Origin: Ruminococcaceae bacterium UBA2656 | GTDB lineage: Bacteria; Bacillota; Clostridia; Oscillospirales; Acutalibacteraceae | Length of the DNA: 5,551 nucleotides | Direction: 5' to 3' | Assembly: GCA_002359465.1 (NCBI GenBank) | Contig: DENA01000019.1 | Coordinates: 8,255-13,805 of the forward strand | Shown: in pieces, positions 1 to 5,551 of the stretch | Layout: every line of letters begins with the position of its first letter | Numbering within the stretch: the stretch's first letter is position 1 | Made by a program: the position numbers and the translations under genes | The notes under the pieces: generated by a model | What the model was told of the DNA's origin: nothing | Databases searched by the model: none | What the model saw: only the letters and a program-made list of their open reading frames with translations

Positions 1-379
1 AAAGCCAGTCCGGCGTGGTAAAATTCCTGTCATAGACCGTCAGCTGCCAAAAGCGGGGGGCTTCCCGAAGGACGCCCTCACCGCCGCTGCCGCGCGTAAT
101 TTTCAGCGTTCCGCGTTCGGTATCGATACAGAACCAGTAAAAAAAGAGGCCCGGCTTTTCCGGCTGAAAATGGCACTCCCACCACTCGCCGTCTTCGCCA
201 TTCATACCGCACCAGAACATGCCCTGCGCCTTTTCCTCGCCGGTATCATCGTCTTTTATCATGAGCCGCGCCGCGCTGCAGCGCAGGATACGCGGCAGGG
301 TAATCTTAAAATGCACCGGCGTGCCGTCCGCTACCGCCCCAACGGGGTCGCGGTACGCCGGATTGCGGGAATTGAACAT
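1..379 (-). CDS. Family 13 glycoside hydrolase (alpha-amylase / neopullulanase type), N-terminal fragment
   Basis: Only the first 126 residues lie in the window; the gene continues past the left edge. The visible part begins MFNSRNPAYRDPVGAV and ends near QLTVYDRNFTTPDWL. This pattern is typical of the N-terminal beta-sandwich (CBM34 / amylase N-domain-like) of clostridial GH13 enzymes, just before the catalytic barrel begins with its usual YQIFPDRF-like strand. The domain is rich in Trp and Phe (WWECHF, LFFYWF). No signal peptide is seen, so the enzyme is probably cytoplasmic and acts on maltodextrins or glycogen branches. The catalytic Asp/Glu/Asp residues lie outside the window, so the exact specificity (amylase, neopullulanase, cyclomaltodextrinase or alpha-glucosidase) cannot be told. 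The start is set by GGAGG six bases upstream of the ATG. It lies 57 bp after glgP with no obvious terminator between, so it is very likely in the same operon. Confidence 0.85.
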   Translation of the reverse strand, partial: MFNSRNPAYRDPVGAVADGTPVHFKITLPRILRCSAARLMIKDDDTGEEKAQGMFWCGMNGEDGEWWECHFQPEKPGLFFYWFCIDTERGTLKITRGSGGEGVLREAPRFWQLTVYDRNFTTPDWL

Positions 380-385
380 GGTATT

Positions 386-390
386 CCTCC
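386..390 (-). promoter_or_regulatory. Ribosome binding site of the GH13 gene
   Basis: On the minus strand GGAGG is followed by a six-base spacer (AATACC) and ATG. This is an optimal Shine-Dalgarno site and fixes the start codon at 379. Confidence 0.85.
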
Positions 391-401
391 AGTTAAGGTT
401 T

Positions 402-422
402 GCGGCATACTTCCTGTGCCGC
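402..422 (-). other. Small intercistronic hairpin between glgP and the GH13 gene
   Basis: In the 57-bp gap a perfect 6-bp inverted repeat (GCGGCA / TGCCGC on the minus strand) encloses a 9-base loop. It has no U-run after it, so it is not a convincing terminator. It could influence mRNA stability or the ratio of the two gene products, or be a chance repeat in GC-rich DNA. Confidence 0.35.
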
Positions 423-436
423 GCCTTTTGCGCCGC

Positions 437-2899
437 TTATTTCATCTTTCTGACAATACGCGAACGCTTTGCAGAAATTTCTTCTTTTTCAATTTTTTCG
501 GGCAGAGGCTTTGCATGCCAGATATTGTCGGCGTACTCACGGATCGCCCTGTCCGCCGCAAAACGGCCGGCATTGGCGGTATTCGTCAGGCACATGCGCT
601 GCCAGTTTTTCGCGTCGCCGTAAAGGGCCTCCGCCTTTTTCTGCGCCTTTGCGTAGGAATCAAAATCGGCAAGCACCATATATGGGTCGTGATTCAGCAG
701 GGAATCGGCGATATCGTTGAATTTAACGCCGCAGAATCCGGTATTCAGCTCCTCGACCGCCTGTTTGATCACCGGATTGCCGTTGAAAAACGCCCGCGGG
801 TTATAGTTCGGCTTGAGCGCGTCGACTTCCGCCGCCGTCATGCCGAAGAGAATGATGTTCCCGTCGCCGACCGCCTCGTGGATTTCCACATTCGCGCCGT
901 CAAGGGTACCGACGGTCACCGCCGCGTTGATCATGAATTTCATGTTGCTCGTGCCGGAAGCCTCTGTTCCCGCGAGCGAAATCTGTTCGCTCAGGTCTGC
1001 GGCGGGGGTTAAAAGCTCGGCGAGCGTCACGCGGTAATCCTCCAGATAGACGACCTTCATCTTTTGGTTCACGCGCGGGTCGCTGTTGATGGTGTTGCCC
1101 AGATCGACGATAAATCGGATCATCTGCTTGGCAAAGTAATAGCCCGGCGCGGCTTTCGCGCCGAAAATGTAGGTATGGGGGGTAAACTCGGCGTCCGGGT
1201 TTTCCCTCAGCCACTGGTAAACCGACAAAATATGCAGGGCGTTCATATGCTGGCGCTTGTATTCATGCATGCGCTTGACCTGCACGTCGAAAATGGAGTC
1301 GGGGTCGATTTCCAGATTGTTTTCTTTTTTTACATACTCCGCGAGGCGGATTTTGTTTGCTCGCTTAATCTGCGCGAGCTGCTCCAGCACAGAATCGTCG
1401 TCGCGGTACCGCGCAAGCTTTTGCAGCTCCTGCGCGTCGTGGATATAACCGTCGCCGATCAGCCCGGTAATCAGCTTCGCAAGCCCGGGATTCGCCTGAT
1501 TCAGCCAGCGGCGGTGAGCGATTCCGTTCGTTACATTCGTGAATTTCTCCGGCATCTCGGTATAAAAATCGTGGAACACGGAATTTTTCAGAATATCGCT
1601 GTGCAGGCGCGATACACCGTTGACGCTGTGACTGCTGACCACCGCGAGGTTCGCCATTTTCACATATCCGTCGTTCAGCGGGGCCATGCGGCCCACCTTG
1701 TAGCCGTCCACGCCTTTTTCATGCATCTGCGCGCAGAAGCGGCGGTTGATTTCTTCAATAATCTGATAAATGCGGGGCAGCCGCGACTGGAAAAGATCCA
1801 CTCCCCAGCATTCCAGCGCCTCCGCCATGACGGTGTGGTTTGTATAGGCGATGGTATTCGTAACAATATTCCACGCCGCGTCCCAGCCGTAGCCGCACTC
1901 GTCCAGCATCACGCGCATCATTTCAGGGATGGCGAGCACGGGGTGCGTGTCGTTCAGGTGGATGGCGACCAGGTCGGGAAGGTTGTCGAGCGTGCTGTAT
2001 TTGAACAGATGCCGCCGAATGATGTCCTGAATCGTTGCGGAAACCAGAAAATACTGCTGTGAAAGGCGCAGGCTCTTGCCCTCCATGTGGTTGTCCTCGG
2101 GGTACAGCACCTTGGTGATGACCTCCGCCATGGCGTTCTGCTCCATGGCGCGCATATAGTTGCCGCTGTTGAACAGCTTCATGTCAAACTCCGCGGAGCT
2201 TGCCGCCCAGACGCGCAGACGGCTGATGCCGCGCCCGTCCATCCCGGCGACATACATATCGTAGGGCACTGCGGTCACCTTGGTGTAATCCTTATGGTTC
2301 ACAACATGGTACTGGTTGTTCCAGTACTCTTCGATATGTCCGTTGAAATGAACCTCCACGCTTTTTTCCGGCACCGCCTGCATCCAGATTTTTCCGCCCG
2401 GCAGCCAGAAATCGGGCAACTCGGTCTGCCAGCCGTCCACCAGCTTCTGGCGGAAAATGCCGTATTCGTAGCGTAGGGAGTACCCGGTCGCGGGGTAACC
2501 CTGCGTGGCAAGGCCGTCCAGAAAACAAGCGGCAAGCCTGCCCAGCCCGCCGTTGCCGAGGCCGGCGTCCGGCTCCTGCTCGTAAAGGCAGTCCAGCTTC
2601 AGCCCCATTTCGGCCAGCGCTTTGCGGAAGTCCTCTTCAATGCCGAGGTTGAACAGATTGTTTTTGAGCGAACGGCCCAGCAGGAATTCCATACAGAGAT
2701 AGTAAACCTGCTTGGTGTGGGTTTTTTCTGCGTTGGCCATGTACTCGCTCCGTCCCGCCGCCATTAAATCCCGCACGGTAAGGGCGACCGCCTTGTAGCA
2801 CTGTTCGTCGGTCGCGTTTTCAAGGCTGACGCCGAAAACACGGTCAAGCGTCGACAGAATCGTTTCCTTAATTTTACCGACCGGCTGCCTGTAGTTCAT
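437..2899 (-). CDS. glgP: Glycogen / maltodextrin phosphorylase (GT35)
   Basis: This cytoplasmic, pyridoxal-phosphate-dependent enzyme removes glucose from non-reducing ends of alpha-1,4-glucans with phosphate, giving glucose-1-phosphate. The 820-aa length is normal for bacterial members. Visible landmarks are the glycine-rich DAGLGNGGLGRLAACF at about 111-126, HLNDTHP at 314-320 and YTNHTV near 352-357. VKRMHEYKR at 541-549 holds K542, R543 and K548, equivalent to rabbit K568, R569 and K574. The PLP signature EASGTSNMKFMIN carries Lys654; the K548-to-K654 spacing of 106 equals rabbit K574-K680. The start at MNYRQPVGKI is chosen because GGAGG lies 7 bases upstream. The frame stays open upstream to an ATG at 2989, but that one has no ribosome binding site. 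The last 23 residues (about 798-820) form a Lys/Arg-rich extension beyond the usual DNIWH ending. It is the first gene of a minus-strand operon with the GH13 gene. Glycogen versus maltodextrin preference cannot be told from sequence. Confidence 0.97.
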   Translation of the reverse strand: MNYRQPVGKIKETILSTLDRVFGVSLENATDEQCYKAVALTVRDLMAAGRSEYMANAEKTHTKQVYYLCMEFLLGRSLKNNLFNLGIEEDFRKALAEMGLKLDCLYEQEPDAGLGNGGLGRLAACFLDGLATQGYPATGYSLRYEYGIFRQKLVDGWQTELPDFWLPGGKIWMQAVPEKSVEVHFNGHIEEYWNNQYHVVNHKDYTKVTAVPYDMYVAGMDGRGISRLRVWAASSAEFDMKLFNSGNYMRAMEQNAMAEVITKVLYPEDNHMEGKSLRLSQQYFLVSATIQDIIRRHLFKYSTLDNLPDLVAIHLNDTHPVLAIPEMMRVMLDECGYGWDAAWNIVTNTIAYTNHTVMAEALECWGVDLFQSRLPRIYQIIEEINRRFCAQMHEKGVDGYKVGRMAPLNDGYVKMANLAVVSSHSVNGVSRLHSDILKNSVFHDFYTEMPEKFTNVTNGIAHRRWLNQANPGLAKLITGLIGDGYIHDAQELQKLARYRDDDSVLEQLAQIKRANKIRLAEYVKKENNLEIDPDSIFDVQVKRMHEYKRQHMNALHILSVYQWLRENPDAEFTPHTYIFGAKAAPGYYFAKQMIRFIVDLGNTINSDPRVNQKMKVVYLEDYRVTLAELLTPAADLSEQISLAGTEASGTSNMKFMINAAVTVGTLDGANVEIHEAVGDGNIILFGMTAAEVDALKPNYNPRAFFNGNPVIKQAVEELNTGFCGVKFNDIADSLLNHDPYMVLADFDSYAKAQKKAEALYGDAKNWQRMCLTNTANAGRFAADRAIREYADNIWHAKPLPEKIEKEEISAKRSRIVRKMK

Positions 2900-2906
2900 A
2901 GAAAAT

Positions 2907-2911
2907 CCTCC
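2907..2911 (-). promoter_or_regulatory. Ribosome binding site deciding the glgP start
   Basis: GGAGG on the minus strand, followed after 7 bases (ATTTTCT) by the ATG of MNYRQPVG. It argues against the in-frame ATG 30 codons further upstream, which lacks such a site. Confidence 0.85.
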
Positions 2912-2957
2912 ATGTAAAATGTCGTTGTCAATCCCGACTTGGGTCTTATAGCAATCG

Positions 2958-2971
2958 TTTTTCCGGTTTCT
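2958..2971 (-). promoter_or_regulatory. Weak CcpA/LacI-family operator-like site in the glgP leader
   Basis: AGAAACCGGAAAAA on the minus strand agrees with 8 of the 11 specified positions of the catabolite-responsive element consensus TGWAANCGNTNWCA. It would sit about 35-50 bases downstream of the predicted glgP transcription start, a position from which such sites can block elongation. The match is incomplete and may be chance. A sugar-responsive repressor would make sense for this operon, but that is inference. Confidence 0.2.
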
Positions 2972-3012
2972 ATTTAAAATTGTTATCATACGCAGTTATA
3001 GAACTTGTGTAT

Positions 3013-3041
3013 ATTATATACCAATATTCCTTCATTTTCAA
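3013..3041 (-). promoter_or_regulatory. Sigma-A-type promoter of the glgP operon
   Basis: On the minus strand TTGAAA (3041-3036) is separated by exactly 17 bases from TATAAT (3018-3013). That gives five of six -35 and six of six -10 matches with ideal spacing. The predicted start is near 3006, leaving a leader of about 107 nt before the glgP ATG. This is the best promoter in the intergenic region and is correctly placed and oriented for glgP. Confidence 0.75.
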
Positions 3042-3135
3042 TATCAGCAGGAGGAATGTCAAATTCCTTGTAAAAAATTGATATTTTAAAGGCACAGACT
3101 CATTTTTTCGTTATTTTTCCAATCGGATTTTTCAT

Positions 3136-3166
3136 TTGTTATTACAACGGATTTTCAGTGTATAAT
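3136..3166 (+). promoter_or_regulatory. Possible second rightward promoter
   Basis: A perfect TATAAT at 3161-3166 is preceded by TTGTTA at 3136-3141 with a long 19-base spacer. If active it would start near 3173, giving a longer zapA leader that includes the possible small ORF at 3219-3320. The -35 and spacing are poor, so this is only a candidate. Confidence 0.3.
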
Positions 3167-3178
3167 TGTGCAATATTT

Positions 3179-3192
3179 ACAAAACGGTTTCT
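3179..3192 (+). promoter_or_regulatory. Weak CcpA/LacI-family operator-like site
   Basis: ACAAAACGGTTTCT agrees with 8 of the 11 specified positions of the catabolite-responsive element consensus TGWAANCGNTNWCA, with the core AAAACGGTTT intact. It lies just downstream of the weak rightward TATAAT at 3161. The outer bases do not match and the site may be chance in AT-rich DNA. Confidence 0.2.
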
Positions 3193-3218
3193 TAAACAAA
3201 AGCGGAGGCCGCATTTTT

Positions 3219-3320
3219 GTGGTTAAAATCGACAGTTTGCGCGCTCGCCCGAAAGACAGCCGGAAACAGCGCGTAAAAAATAACGAAAGCTCTTTCATAT
3301 TATGTTATAATATATTATAA
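3219..3320 (+). CDS. Possible 33-aa small basic protein or leader peptide
   Basis: A GTG codon follows GGAGG (3204-3208) at a 10-base spacing and opens a 33-codon frame ending in TAA at 3318-3320. The product starts (M)VKIDSLRARPKDSRKQR. It is very basic in its first two thirds (many Arg and Lys) and ends hydrophobic (FILCYNIL). I do not recognise it. Its last codons are made of the TATAAT-rich stretch that forms the zapA promoter, so the C-terminus may simply be promoter sequence read as protein. The good ribosome binding site and the weak promoter upstream are the only support. It could equally be an open stretch by chance. Confidence 0.2.
   Translation: MVKIDSLRARPKDSRKQRVKNNESSFILCYNIL
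3303..3311 (+). promoter_or_regulatory. Extended -10 promoter for zapA and the U32 gene
   Basis: TGTTATAAT is a perfect extended -10 element (TG, one base, TATAAT at 3306-3311). No good -35 is present 16-18 bases upstream, which extended -10 promoters tolerate. A second TATAAT follows at 3316-3321, ten bases on, without the TG. The predicted start is near 3318, giving a leader of about 130 nt that contains the hairpin at 3351-3400. Confidence 0.6.
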
Positions 3321-3350
3321 TGGTTATAAATCCACAGCCAGTCCAGCTGG

Positions 3351-3400
3351 GATTGCACAGCCGAACGCGGTTTTCACCGTCTTCGGCGCACTGTGCAATT
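3351..3400 (+). other. Strong nested hairpin in the zapA 5' leader
   Basis: The outer arms ATTGCACAG (3352-3360) and CTGTGCAAT (3391-3399) pair perfectly over 9 bp, with a G-U pair possible outside them. Directly inside, CCGAA (3361-3365) pairs with TTCGG (3382-3386), then one C-C mismatch and a G-U pair, then CGGT (3368-3371) with ACCG (3376-3379) closing a TTTC loop. A four-base bulge CGCA (3387-3390) sits on the 3' side. The following sequence (TTCATTTGG) is not a proper U-run, so it is not a standard terminator. It lies 50 bases before the zapA ATG and after the extended -10 promoter, so it would be in the mRNA. I do not match it to a known riboswitch or leader. It may be an attenuator, a protein-binding site or a stability element. 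Confidence 0.6.
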
Positions 3401-3449
3401 TCATTTGGAAATGCTGTAAATCCGCTGTTGCGTGAAAGGGTATGACTTC

Positions 3450-3995
3450 ATGAGTAAGAACAGAGTGAAATTGAATATTTGCGGCTGTGAGTGCGTGATC
3501 AGCTCGGACGACAGCGAGAGCTATGTTCGTTCAATCGGTGACGAAGTGGAAAAAGCCATGGAGGATATCACCGGCAAAAACGAGCGCATTTCCGTCACCA
3601 TGGCGGCAATCATCACGGCGCTACGCTTTTGTGACGAATCCCACAAGTCCGCGAACGGGGCGGACAACCTGCGCTCGCAGATCAAGGATTATCTTGAGGA
3701 TTCCTCCCACGCCCGCACGGAGGCGGAGGAAGCCCGGCGGGAAATTGAGCGCCTGAAGCGTGAAATCCAGACTCTGCGCGCCCGCCTGTCGGAGGACGGC
3801 GAATCCGCCGCGGACAAGCCCGCGCAGCCCGTACAACCCGCGCAGGAGGCGCGCGCGCAAAAAGCGCCTGTTCCCGGTTCCCCTGTGCAAAGGCCGCAGG
3901 CGGGCAGCTATTCCCGCGTGATGCAGCAGCACGACGTCACCGCCGAGCAGGAAGGCTTTATGAGCTTTTTTGAAAAGAAAAATGACGAACAGTAA
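3450..3995 (+). CDS. zapA: Cell division protein ZapA with long C-terminal tail
   Basis: ZapA is a cytoplasmic protein that binds FtsZ and promotes bundling of its filaments at the division ring. The N-terminal 60 residues (NRVKLNICGCECVISSDDSESYVRSIGDEV...) follow the ZapA pattern: a short beta hairpin, then a helix with regular charged spacing. Residues about 72-115 are a predicted coiled coil rich in Glu, Arg and Leu, where ZapA dimers and tetramers form. Residues about 116-160 are Ala/Pro/Gln-rich and probably disordered. The last 20 residues, with GFMSFFEKK, look like a short folded or binding motif. At 181 aa it is about twice the length of the Bacillus protein. The ATG at 3450 is chosen because a GAAAGGG site lies 9 bases upstream; an in-frame GTG at 3432 lacks one. 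Its 3' end overlaps the U32 gene by 14 bp. Identification rests on the N-terminal pattern and the neighbour. Confidence 0.85.
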   Translation: MSKNRVKLNICGCECVISSDDSESYVRSIGDEVEKAMEDITGKNERISVTMAAIITALRFCDESHKSANGADNLRSQIKDYLEDSSHARTEAEEARREIERLKREIQTLRARLSEDGESAADKPAQPVQPAQEARAQKAPVPGSPVQRPQAGSYSRVMQQHDVTAEQEGFMSFFEKKNDEQ

Positions 3996-5551
3996 AATAG
4001 AGGTTCTGGCCCCCGCCGGGTCGCCGGAGAGCCTGACCGCCGCGGTGCGCGCGGGGGCGGACGCGGTGTATCTGGGCGGCAGCGCATTCAGCGCGCGGGC
4101 CGGCGCCAAAAATTTTGACGACGGCGAACTAAAAACCGCCGTGGAATACTGCCATGCCCGCGGGGTAAAAGTATATCTTGCGGTCAATACCCTGCTTCTG
4201 CAGGACGAGCTGCAAAAAGCGCTCGATTTTATCTCCTACGCCTGCACTTTGCCGGTGGACGCGCTTCTGGTGCAGGACGCGGGCCTGATTCTGCTTTTGC
4301 AAAAATGGGGGCCCGGCCTGCGGCTGCACGCGTCCACCCAGATGAGCATCCATACGCCGCTGGGCGCTTCGGCGCTTTATGAGGCGGGAATCAAACGCGT
4401 GGTGCTTTCCCGTGAGCTTTCGCTTGGGGAAATGGCCGAAATTCATGAATCCTCCCCCGTTGAACTGGAAGCGTTCGTCCACGGCGCGCTGTGCATGTCC
4501 GTGAGCGGGCAGTGCTATTTCAGTTCCGTTCTCGGCTCCCGCAGCGGGAACCGCGGCCTTTGCGCCCAGCCCTGCCGCCTTCCGTTTTCCGTTACCGGCG
4601 GAACAGGGCATGATTTGAGTTTAAAGGATCTTTCCATGATATCCCGCACGGATGAATTAAGCGGGGCGGGTATTGTGAGCGCGAAAATAGAGGGCCGCAT
4701 GAAGCGGCCGGAATACGTTGCCGCCGCGGCGCGCGCGTGCCGGCTGGCGGCGGACGGCGAACCGGTTCCCCCGGAGCTGGTGAAAAATCTGGGCGCGGTG
4801 TTTTCACGCTCCGGCTTTACCACCGGATATCTGGACGGGAAGCTGGGCCGCGACATGTTCGGCGTGCGTTCCAAAGAAGATGTGACCGGCGCGACCGGCG
4901 CGGTCTTTGCCGAACTGCACGGCCTTTACAACCATGAATATCAAAGGATTCCGGTACATTTTCATCTTACCGTCCAAAAAGACCAGCCTGTCGTCCTTCT
5001 CGCCGCGGACAACGACGGCAGAACGGCCCGCGCTTCCCTTGGCGAAACGCCCCAGCCCGCGGTGAGCCGCCCGATTGATGAGGAACGCTGCGCCGAACAG
5101 CTGAAAAAGACGGGCGGCACCCCGTTTTACGCTGAACGCGTCACCTGTGAAATCGGCGAGGGGCTTTCCGTTCCGGTGTCCGCGCTGAACAAACTGCGCC
5201 GCGCCGCGCTGGAAAAGCTGGAGCAGATGCGTATGTGCCGCGCGGAAATCCCGTTTCAGATGTGCCAAATCCCGCAGCCCAACAACCACATGGCAAAAAA
5301 GATGAGGCTCCGGGCACGGTTTGCGGGCGCGGTTCTTCCGCCCGCGGCAAAACAATGTGAAATCGTTTATATTCCGTACAATACGGATTTGAATACCGTC
5401 AGGAAATTAAAGGAAGACGGCTTTCCCGTCGCCCTTGAGATTCCGCGCGGCATGTTCGGCCTTGAAAACGCCGTCCGGGCGCGCCTGGCGGCAGCGAAGG
5501 ACGCCGGGATCACCGGCGTGTGGGCGGGGAACCTCGGCGCGGCGGCGCTTG
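3982..5551 (+). CDS. U32-family protein (peptidase U32 / RlhA-like RNA hydroxylation enzyme), C-terminus outside window
   Basis: The first 523 residues are visible and the frame is open to the window edge. The N-terminus KIEVLAPAGSPESL is the standard U32 start. The family signature at 163-181 reads EAFVHGALCMSVSGQCYFS and matches the U32 pattern. Cys171 and Cys178, together with Cys194 and Cys198 in NRGLCAQPCR, are the expected 4Fe-4S ligands. KIEGRMKRPEYV follows at 235-246. From about 370 onward, PFYAERVTCEIGEGLSVPVSALNKLRR resembles the DUF3656 region found in longer members such as E. coli RlhA. The family was named as peptidases, but characterised members (RlhA, TrhP, UbiU/UbiV) support oxygen-independent hydroxylation; RlhA makes 5-hydroxycytidine in 23S rRNA. 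An RlhA-like role is inferred from the domain layout. The ATG lies inside zapA with only an A/G-rich AAAAGAAA stretch before it, so translation is probably coupled to zapA. No signal peptide is seen. Confidence 0.9.
   Translation, partial: MTNSKIEVLAPAGSPESLTAAVRAGADAVYLGGSAFSARAGAKNFDDGELKTAVEYCHARGVKVYLAVNTLLLQDELQKALDFISYACTLPVDALLVQDAGLILLLQKWGPGLRLHASTQMSIHTPLGASALYEAGIKRVVLSRELSLGEMAEIHESSPVELEAFVHGALCMSVSGQCYFSSVLGSRSGNRGLCAQPCRLPFSVTGGTGHDLSLKDLSMISRTDELSGAGIVSAKIEGRMKRPEYVAAAARACRLAADGEPVPPELVKNLGAVFSRSGFTTGYLDGKLGRDMFGVRSKEDVTGATGAVFAELHGLYNHEYQRIPVHFHLTVQKDQPVVLLAADNDGRTARASLGETPQPAVSRPIDEERCAEQLKKTGGTPFYAERVTCEIGEGLSVPVSALNKLRRAALEKLEQMRMCRAEIPFQMCQIPQPNNHMAKKMRLRARFAGAVLPPAAKQCEIVYIPYNTDLNTVRKLKEDGFPVALEIPRGMFGLENAVRARLAAAKDAGITGVWAGNLGAAAL

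Larger units (their letters stand above)
2900..3449. other. Divergent intergenic region between glgP and zapA
   Basis: These 550 bp contain no confident gene. The stretch from about 2960 to 3200 and around 3290-3330 is strikingly AT-rich compared with the GC-rich genes on both sides. It holds the glgP promoter, the zapA extended -10 promoter, the leader hairpin, two weak operator-like sites and one possible small ORF, all listed separately. No intrinsic terminator is convincing in either direction, as expected between divergent genes. Confidence 0.8.

Noticed and set aside
170..1012. 280-aa plus-strand frame antisense to the GH13 and glgP genes
   Set aside because: It is the opposite-strand shadow of real coding sequence, rich in Arg, His and Val with no recognisable family and no ribosome binding site.
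1064..2062. 332-aa plus-strand frame antisense to glgP
   Set aside because: It lies wholly inside glgP, whose protein matches its family throughout. The antisense translation has biased composition and no domain.
3009..3021. GTATATTATATAC near-palindrome as an operator
   Set aside because: It is an AT-only repeat that coincides with the glgP -10 element, so the promoter explains it.
3049..3073. AGGAGG followed by ATG and a five-codon frame (MSNSL)
   Set aside because: The spacing between the Shine-Dalgarno and ATG is only one base and the frame is too short to support.
3202..3218. GCGG-AGG-CCGC followed by ATTTTT as an intrinsic terminator
   Set aside because: The stem is only 4 bp with a 3-base loop, too weak to terminate. 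The GGAGG in it may instead be a ribosome binding site.
3432..3449. Upstream GTG start for zapA
   Set aside because: It would add six residues (start codon then KGYDF) but lacks a ribosome binding site. GAAAGGG serves the ATG at 3450, and MSKNRVKL fits the family start.
3621..4187. 188-aa minus-strand frame across zapA and the U32 gene
   Set aside because: It overlaps two well-supported genes and reads as low-complexity Ala/Arg/Leu-rich antisense.
4804..5355. 183-aa minus-strand frame inside the U32 gene
   Set aside because: The U32 protein is clearly homologous to its family across this region; the antisense frame is a composition effect.

Overview
The window reads as ordinary chromosomal DNA from an anaerobic Firmicute. 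The best guess is a Clostridia / Oscillospiraceae-type bacterium. This rests on the GC-rich codon use, the strong GGAGG ribosome binding sites, the AT-rich sigma-A-like promoters, the Firmicutes-type ZapA with a long tail, and a ZapA-U32 gene pair. The assignment is an inference from style and gene content, not from a database match.

Left part (positions 1-2899, minus strand): a glycogen / alpha-glucan breakdown operon. glgP (glycogen phosphorylase, 820 aa, complete, all checked catalytic residues present) comes first. After a 57-bp gap follows the N-terminal 126 aa of a family 13 glycoside hydrolase (amylase / neopullulanase type), cut by the window edge. GlgP would release glucose-1-phosphate from chain ends and the GH13 enzyme would hydrolyse alpha-glucans or maltodextrins, so the two fit one pathway.

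Middle (2900-3449): a 550-bp divergent intergenic region, much more AT-rich than the genes. It holds a good minus-strand promoter for glgP (TTGAAA, 17 bp, TATAAT) and an extended -10 promoter (TGTTATAAT) for the rightward genes. It also holds a strong 50-nt nested hairpin in the zapA leader, two weak CcpA/LacI-type operator look-alikes, and a possible 33-codon small ORF with a GGAGG site.

Right part (3450-5551, plus strand): zapA (FtsZ-ring associated protein, 181 aa with a long disordered tail) overlaps by 14 bp the start of a U32-family protein. That protein carries the four-cysteine iron-sulfur signature and the start of a DUF3656-like region, and it runs off the window. It resembles the RlhA-type rRNA hydroxylation enzymes. 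The two genes look translationally coupled.

I found no clearly new system. The most unexplained element is the structured leader hairpin between the extended -10 promoter and zapA, together with the small ORF that ends inside that promoter. No mobile element, CRISPR array, tRNA or rRNA was seen.
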